NCBI GenBank assembly: GCA_947631685.1
Contig: CANRMI010000012.1
Coordinates: forward strand, 1-64,000
Origin: an uncultured Lachnospiraceae bacterium
GTDB taxonomy: Bacteria > Bacillota > Clostridia > Lachnospirales > Lachnospiraceae
DNA length: 64,000 nt
Reading direction: 5' to 3'
The notes beneath the pieces were generated by a model. The model did not search any database. It was given only the letters and a program-made list of their open reading frames with translations, and was not told where the DNA came from. Shown here one piece after another: positions 58,714-64,000 of the stretch. Both the position numbers and the translations under genes were made by a program. The stretch's first letter is position 1. Every line of letters starts with the position of its first letter.

Positions 58714-59703
58714 TTAAGAATAAAAGCCCCATATGTTCTTTATCTGATATTTCAGCTTTTCATAGCTCCACTGCATCCCGCTTCTTTCCATGCTGTTGGG
58801 ATCATTGACATAAAACCCGGCCGCGTCGTATCCTCTCACCACGATAAAATGGCCGGATGTAGTAAAATCTCCGGGGCGCATACTGAGTATCACCATGCCT
58901 CCCCCGTCTAAACAGTTTTTGATCTCTTCTTCATCCAGCCCCAACTCCCGCACTGTCAGGCCGTATTCCGCGCCGGCGGCGTCAAAGAGCGTCCACGCGG
59001 TTCCGATCCCTTCCACATAATGTCCATTCCGCATACTGTACTCTCCCAGTTTATCCGGTGTGGCTTCCATATTCTTTGTCAGAGAAAAGATCACCATGGA
59101 CAGGCAGGTAGGCGCGCAGCCGGCAATTCCGATATTACTTTCCCCATAGGGCGCATATCCCCAGCGGCTGTCCCACTGTAAGAAAAGGGGAAACTCCTCC
59201 TCTGCTTCTTCCTGCGTAAACCCTCCCACAGCTTTCTTTTCCGCGGCAGGATAACCCATCACAAAATCCGCCATTTCCGGATTCCCCAAAAACGCTGCCA
59301 GCAGTTCTTCCGGATAGAGCTGCCTGTCCGCATAAATTGCCGCTGCCGTTTCATCTTCTTTTGCCAGAAGAGCCAGAGCCTTTTCCAGTTCCTCATCCTG
59401 CAAAAGCCTTTCGGTATCATCCACATTTACAACGGGCAATTCCTCCGGAAGTTCTCCTCCCGCTGCCGGACCACCGGTATCCATTTCCTCATAAAAGGCA
59501 GCCACCGTATCAGGCGCTCCCGTCCCAGGCCGATGCCTCTCTGCCAGCGTCTTTCCCAACCCTTTTCCCAGGCTTATCATACAGGCTGTCAGCAGAGCCG
59601 TACCTGCGAACAGGTACATCCACCTGCGCATTTTCTGCTTTCTCCTTTTTAATCGTTCCGCTCGCCTTGCCGCTGCCTGACGGCTGTTGGTACCCCCCCG
59701 CAT
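58714..59703 (-). CDS. C39-family (papain-like) peptidase, membrane-anchored
   Basis: N-terminal TM; LQWDSRWGYAPYGESNIGIAGCAPTCLSMVI...GHFIVVRGYDAAGFYVNDPNS (Cys/His of peptidase C39_2). Confidence 0.85.
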   Translation of the reverse strand: MRGGTNSRQAAARRAERLKRRKQKMRRWMYLFAGTALLTACMISLGKGLGKTLAERHRPGTGAPDTVAAFYEEMDTGGPAAGGELPEELPVVNVDDTERLLQDEELEKALALLAKEDETAAAIYADRQLYPEELLAAFLGNPEMADFVMGYPAAEKKAVGGFTQEEAEEEFPLFLQWDSRWGYAPYGESNIGIAGCAPTCLSMVIFSLTKNMEATPDKLGEYSMRNGHYVEGIGTAWTLFDAAGAEYGLTVRELGLDEEEIKNCLDGGGMVILSMRPGDFTTSGHFIVVRGYDAAGFYVNDPNSMERSGMQWSYEKLKYQIKNIWGFYS

Positions 59704-59854
59704 ACGGTTTCCTCCTCTTTTTTCTTGTTTTACTCCTGTCTGCGTATACCGATTAGATGGTTTTATGATAAAAGATTTTTCTTTTCATTTCTTTTAGGGT
59801 TGTTTAATTTTTGATTAAGATTAAAACAAGCCGCTTTCCTTTCCCGATTATCAG

Positions 59855-59883
59855 TTGCGAATTTTCGCCGCAAGTGTTAAAAT
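59855..59883 (+). promoter_or_regulatory. Promoter of the glycosyltransferase operon
   Basis: TTGCGA-17 bp-TAAAAT. Confidence 0.6.
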
Positions 59884-59952
59884 AAGTGCATTAATTAAGA
59901 TACTTATTATACATAATATAGTTACACTGATAAAAACCTTTGGAGAACCGTT

Positions 59953-61368
59953 ATGTATAAGAAACAGAAAAAGAGCTGGGCAAAGCACTGGGATTTCCTG
60001 CTTGTGGACATCATATGCCTGGAAGTTTCCTTTTTTATATCCTATCTCATCCGCCTCAGCAGAGAACCTGACAGGATTGAAATGATTCAGGAGTATTACA
60101 GCAAACTGGCTGTAGTGCTTCTGCTGTCCGTTATCTGCGTAACGTTTTTCTTTGAGTCCTACTCCGGCATTCTGCGGCGGAACAAGCTGCAGGAATTGAC
60201 TGCTTCCATTACCAACTGCACCGTTATCGCCATTATCCTGATCGTGTATATCTGGCTGACCAAGCAGGGAGAGATCTATTCCCGTCAGGTTGTGGTGGTA
60301 CTCTGGATCTTATCTCTGCCGTCCGTGTACCTCTTCCGCTGCCTCTGGAAACGCCTCATCCGCTACCAGATGATACACAACAAGGCTTTCAACCAGCTGC
60401 TTGTCATCACGGAAGACCGCTACGCCCAGGAATGCGTCCACAGCTTCCGGCACACGCTCTACAAGGAGTTCGAGGTTTCCGGCCTTGTCATTTTAGATAA
60501 GAACAGAACGGGAGACGTCATTGAAAATGTCCCGGTAGTCGCCTCCAGGGAAGACTGTCTGCAATACATCTGCGGCAGCGTGGTGGACGAAGTGTTTCTC
60601 AATACCAATACCAAGGACATAAGTGAGGATATTGCCAACGAGCTGCTGGAGCTGGGTGTTACCGTCCATTTCAATCTGGTCCAGGCTTCCGCACTGCGTC
60701 CCAACAAGATCATAGAGCGCTGCGGACAGTACATGGTATTGACCAGCAGCATGAAGATTGCCTCCAACAGACAGCTTTTTATCAAACGAGCCATGGACAT
60801 CTTAGGAAGCCTCGTAGGGCTGCTGCTTACGGGCATCGCCTTTTTGATCTTTGCTCCCATTATCAAAATACAGTCCAAGGGACCTATTTTTTATTCCCAG
60901 ACCAGAATCGGCAAAAACGGACGTCCGTTTCAGATATATAAGTTCCGCACCATGGTAGTGGGCGCGGACGCCATGCAGGCCGACCTTATGCAACAGAACG
61001 AAATGGACGGCCATATGTTTAAGATGAAGGACGATCCCCGGATCTTCGGAATTGGCCGGTTCATGCGCAAATTTTCCATTGACGAACTGCCCCAATTTTT
61101 CAATGTCTTAAAGGGCGAAATGAGCCTGGTGGGCACCAGGCCCCCTACCGTGGAAGAATTTGCCCACTACGATCCGCACCACAAAGCCAGGCTGGGGATC
61201 AAGCCGGGGCTTACCGGAATGTGGCAGGTCAGCGGCCGCAATGAAATTCGGGATTTTGAAGAGATCGTCCGGCTGGACACCCATTATATTTCCAACTGGT
61301 CCTTAGGAATGGACTGCCGGATACTGTTCAGGACCATTTTGGTCGTTTTGACCGGAAAAGGATCATGA
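59953..61368 (+). CDS. Polyprenyl glycosylphosphotransferase (sugar transferase)
   Basis: KRAMDILGSLVGLLLTGIAFLIFAPIIKIQSKGPIFYSQTRIGKNGRPFQIYKFRTMV; FSIDELPQFFNVLKGEMSLVGTRPPTVEE. Confidence 0.95.
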   Translation: MYKKQKKSWAKHWDFLLVDIICLEVSFFISYLIRLSREPDRIEMIQEYYSKLAVVLLLSVICVTFFFESYSGILRRNKLQELTASITNCTVIAIILIVYIWLTKQGEIYSRQVVVVLWILSLPSVYLFRCLWKRLIRYQMIHNKAFNQLLVITEDRYAQECVHSFRHTLYKEFEVSGLVILDKNRTGDVIENVPVVASREDCLQYICGSVVDEVFLNTNTKDISEDIANELLELGVTVHFNLVQASALRPNKIIERCGQYMVLTSSMKIASNRQLFIKRAMDILGSLVGLLLTGIAFLIFAPIIKIQSKGPIFYSQTRIGKNGRPFQIYKFRTMVVGADAMQADLMQQNEMDGHMFKMKDDPRIFGIGRFMRKFSIDELPQFFNVLKGEMSLVGTRPPTVEEFAHYDPHHKARLGIKPGLTGMWQVSGRNEIRDFEEIVRLDTHYISNWSLGMDCRILFRTILVVLTGKGS

Positions 61369-62129
61369 TGACGGATATTTCCATTACTATCGTAGCTTAC
61401 AACAATGAATCTGACGTGCGAAAGGCGGTGTGCTCTATCCTGGAGCACACCCCTTCGGACATATCCAAAAAAATATACATTGTGGACAACAGTACACAGC
61501 CTGATTCCCTGGAACCGTTTTCAGAAGAGCATCCTGAAGTGATCTACGATAAGACTCCTGAAAACCTGGGCTTTGGCGCCGGCCACAACAGGGTGCTTCC
61601 CCTTTTGGACTCCCGCTTTCACGCCATTGTCAATCCCGATATTCTGCTGACGGAGGACAGTTTCGGGATCCTCATCCGGTTCCTGGAGGAAACCTCCGCG
61701 GGCATGGCTGTTCCCCGCATGGTGGACGCGCAGGGCATTCCCCAAAAGACCTGCCGCAGGGAATTGACGGTTTTGGACCTGCTCATCAGGCACCTGCCTT
61801 TCGGATTCCGCAAACGGCGCGCTTTCCATACCATGCAGGATATGGACTATGACAGTCCCTTTCCCGTTCCCTTTGCTCAGGGCAGCTTTCTGGTGCTGCG
61901 CACCCAGCTGTTTCGGGAGCTGGGCGGATTTGACGAGCACTTTTTCATGTATGTGGAAGATGTCGACTTCTGCCGGCGCCTGAACGCGGTCAGCAGTCTT
62001 TACTACTGCCCCCGCACCACGGTAATCCATCGGTGGGAAAAGGCCTCCCATACCGACAAGGCACTGCGCCGGGAGCATCTGCGCTCCATACTCTTTTATT
62101 TTCACAAATGGGGGTGGAAACTATGGTAG
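61365..62129 (+). CDS. Glycosyltransferase family 2 (rhamnosyltransferase-like)
   Basis: DISITIVAYNNESDVRKAVCSI; NLGFGAGHN; FDEHFFMYVEDVDFCRRLN. Confidence 0.92.
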   Translation: MMTDISITIVAYNNESDVRKAVCSILEHTPSDISKKIYIVDNSTQPDSLEPFSEEHPEVIYDKTPENLGFGAGHNRVLPLLDSRFHAIVNPDILLTEDSFGILIRFLEETSAGMAVPRMVDAQGIPQKTCRRELTVLDLLIRHLPFGFRKRRAFHTMQDMDYDSPFPVPFAQGSFLVLRTQLFRELGGFDEHFFMYVEDVDFCRRLNAVSSLYYCPRTTVIHRWEKASHTDKALRREHLRSILFYFHKWGWKLW

Positions 62130-62851
62130 ATAAGATCAGGATCTCGGTAGCCATGACCACCTATAATGGAGAAGCGTTTTTGCGGGAACAGCTCGCCTCC
62201 ATTCTTCCCCAGCTGACTGGAAAAGACGAGTTGATCATTTCGGACGACGGTTCCCATGACAGAACACTGGAGATCATAAACGAATTTGCGGTGGGAGAGG
62301 TTCCTATCAGCCTGTTCGCCGGTCCTCACGCAGGCATCAAGGCCAATGTGGAATGCGCGCTGCGCCACTGCCGCGGCGAGTACATCTTCCTAGCCGACCA
62401 GGACGACATCTGGGCTCCCGATAAAGTAAAAGAGGTCCTTCTCTGCTTTCAGAAGCAGAAGGCCTCTCTGGTGATCCATGATGCCACGGTATTTACGGAA
62501 AATAAAGACAGGCCCGATATGGCTTCCTTCTTCGCATTCCGCCATTCCGGTCCCGGCGTTTTGAAAAACCTCTGGAAAAACAGCTATATCGGCTGCTGTA
62601 TGGCTTTCCGCCGGGAGTTACTCTTCCGGGCCCTGCCCATTCCCGCCACCATTGAAATGCACGATCAATGGCTGGGCATTATAAATGATTTTTATTACAA
62701 AAAATCCTACTTCTACGATAAACCGCTGCTCTGCTACCGCAGGCACGAAACCAACAATTCCCAAATGCAGCATTATGGGCTTTTTAAGATGCTCCGCAAC
62801 CGGCTTGTTTTTTCAGGCTGCTTTTTGAAGCGGATTTTTCTGGGCCGATAG
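62123..62851 (+). CDS. Glycosyltransferase family 2
   Basis: RISVAMTTYNGEAFLREQLASILPQL; ISDDGSHDRTLEI; FLADQDDIWAPDKV; start at 62123. Confidence 0.92.
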   Translation: MVDKIRISVAMTTYNGEAFLREQLASILPQLTGKDELIISDDGSHDRTLEIINEFAVGEVPISLFAGPHAGIKANVECALRHCRGEYIFLADQDDIWAPDKVKEVLLCFQKQKASLVIHDATVFTENKDRPDMASFFAFRHSGPGVLKNLWKNSYIGCCMAFRRELLFRALPIPATIEMHDQWLGIINDFYYKKSYFYDKPLLCYRRHETNNSQMQHYGLFKMLRNRLVFSGCFLKRIFLGR

Positions 62852-62871
62852 GCGCTTTGAAAGGAGTTTAC

Positions 62872-64000
62872 ATGGATCAGCTTTCTCTTTTTGATTCGGA
62901 TCATTTTTCCGGCGCGGCTCCGCTTTCTTCCCCCCTGGCAGACAGGCTCCGCCCGCAGGAACTGGACGAATATATCGGCCAGAAACATCTTTTAGCTCCC
63001 GGCAAACCTCTGCGGCAAATGCTGGAGCGGGACATGATCGCCTCCATGATCTTCTGGGGGCCTCCCGGCGTCGGCAAAACCACTCTGGCCCGCATTATCG
63101 CGAACCGCACCAAATCCCGCTTTATCAACTTCAGTGCCGTTACCAGCGGTATCAAAGAGATCAAAGAGATCATGAAGCAGGCGGAGGATAACCGCGCTTA
63201 CGGTATCCGCACACTGGTTTTTGTAGATGAGATCCATCGCTTCAACAAGGCCCAGCAGGATGCCTTTCTGCCCTATGTGGAAAAAGGCAGCATCATCCTG
63301 ATAGGCGCTACCACGGAAAATCCCTCTTTTGAGATCAACGCCGCGCTTTTATCCCGCCTCAAGGTCTTTGTCTTAAAAGCCCTGACCAGCGATGAACTGA
63401 CGGAGCTGCTTCAGCATGCCCTGCAGAATAAAAAAGGCTTCGGCAGCAGCACCATACATATGGACGAAGATATGCTCCCGGCAATCGCTGCGGCTTCCGA
63501 CGGCGACGCCCGCTGCGCGTTAAACACTTTGGAAATGGCCATTTTGAACGGGGAGATCGCACCGGACGGCTCCATTACCGTTACCCAGGAAATATTGGAG
63601 CAGTGCCTTGGGAAAAAAGCTCTGCTTTACGACAAAAACGGAGAGGAGCATTATAACCTGATCTCCGCTTTGCACAAATCCATGCGCAACAGCGATCCGG
63701 ACGCCGCTGTCTACTGGCTGGCCCGTATGCTGGAAGCCGGCGAGGATCCGCTGTATATCGCCCGCCGCCTGATCCGGTTTGCCAGCGAGGATATTGGCCT
63801 GGCTGACAGTCAGGCTCTGCAGGTGGCCGTCGCCGCTTACCAGGCCTGTCATTTCAACGGTATGCCTGAGTGCAATGTCAATCTCACTCATGCCGTGGTC
63901 TACCTTTCCCTGGCCCCCCGCTCCAATGCCCTCTATAAGGCCTATGAGGAGGCCAAAGCGGACGCTCTGACCATGCTGGCGGAACCCGTTCCTCTGGTTA
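62872..64000 (+). CDS. rarA: Replication-associated recombination protein A (AAA ATPase), truncated by window end
   Basis: MDQLSLFDSDHFSGAAPLSSPLADRLRPQELDEYIGQKHLL...FWGPPGVGKTTLARIIA...VDEIHRFNKAQQDAFLPYVEKGSIILIGATTENPSFE; no stop before 64000; absent from the ORF track. Confidence 0.95.
   Translation, partial: MDQLSLFDSDHFSGAAPLSSPLADRLRPQELDEYIGQKHLLAPGKPLRQMLERDMIASMIFWGPPGVGKTTLARIIANRTKSRFINFSAVTSGIKEIKEIMKQAEDNRAYGIRTLVFVDEIHRFNKAQQDAFLPYVEKGSIILIGATTENPSFEINAALLSRLKVFVLKALTSDELTELLQHALQNKKGFGSSTIHMDEDMLPAIAAASDGDARCALNTLEMAILNGEIAPDGSITVTQEILEQCLGKKALLYDKNGEEHYNLISALHKSMRNSDPDAAVYWLARMLEAGEDPLYIARRLIRFASEDIGLADSQALQVAVAAYQACHFNGMPECNVNLTHAVVYLSLAPRSNALYKAYEEAKADALTMLAEPVPLV

Noticed and set aside
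1-64000. Prophage, transposon, integron or defence island
   Set aside because: No transposase, integrase, phage structural, restriction-modification, toxin-antitoxin or cas signatures seen in any frame

Overview
The window looks like a chromosomal segment of a Lachnospiraceae-type, butyrate-producing gut Firmicute. It is almost fully coding. I see no prophage, transposase or CRISPR array.

Main content, start to end:
(1) Two tRNA-Ser genes (UGA, GGA) on the minus strand, followed by an rRNA-leader-like sequence at the window edge.
(2) A pectin/rhamnogalacturonan-type locus: ankyrin-repeat + GH43 fusion, SGNH acetylesterase, LplB/LplC-type permeases, solute-binding lipoprotein, membrane-anchored AraC regulator and a serine hydrolase.
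(3) Housekeeping genes: ispD, tsaD, rnz, rimI, tsaB, tsaE, mscL.
(4) Three tandem PTPS-related/YfhO-like polytopic membrane proteins, the third reduced.
(5) An FMN riboswitch with attenuator upstream of a RibU-like ECF S component; then tex, a SprA-like metallopeptidase with a 15-bp repeat linker, prfB with the +1 frameshift, and secA.
(6) A pectin/galacturonate locus: CE8 pectinesterase, ArsB/CitT-type carrier, TIM-barrel isomerase, GH28, GH88-like fragment, uxaA, uxaB, a LacI regulator and uxaC.
(7) ptb-buk, an ABC-2 exporter cluster with a DUF6583-like protein, and a thl-crt-hbd-bcd-etfB-etfA butyrate operon.
(8) A C39 peptidase, a short glycosyltransferase operon and rarA, which is cut by the window end.

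The strongest candidates for follow-up are the ankyrin-GH43 fusion, the AraC regulator without a sensor domain plus its 20-bp-spaced direct repeats, matching LacI/cre-type palindromes at both pectin loci, the carrier within the uxaB-uxaA operon, and the repeat-linker metallopeptidase. All family calls come from reading translated motifs. No database search was run.
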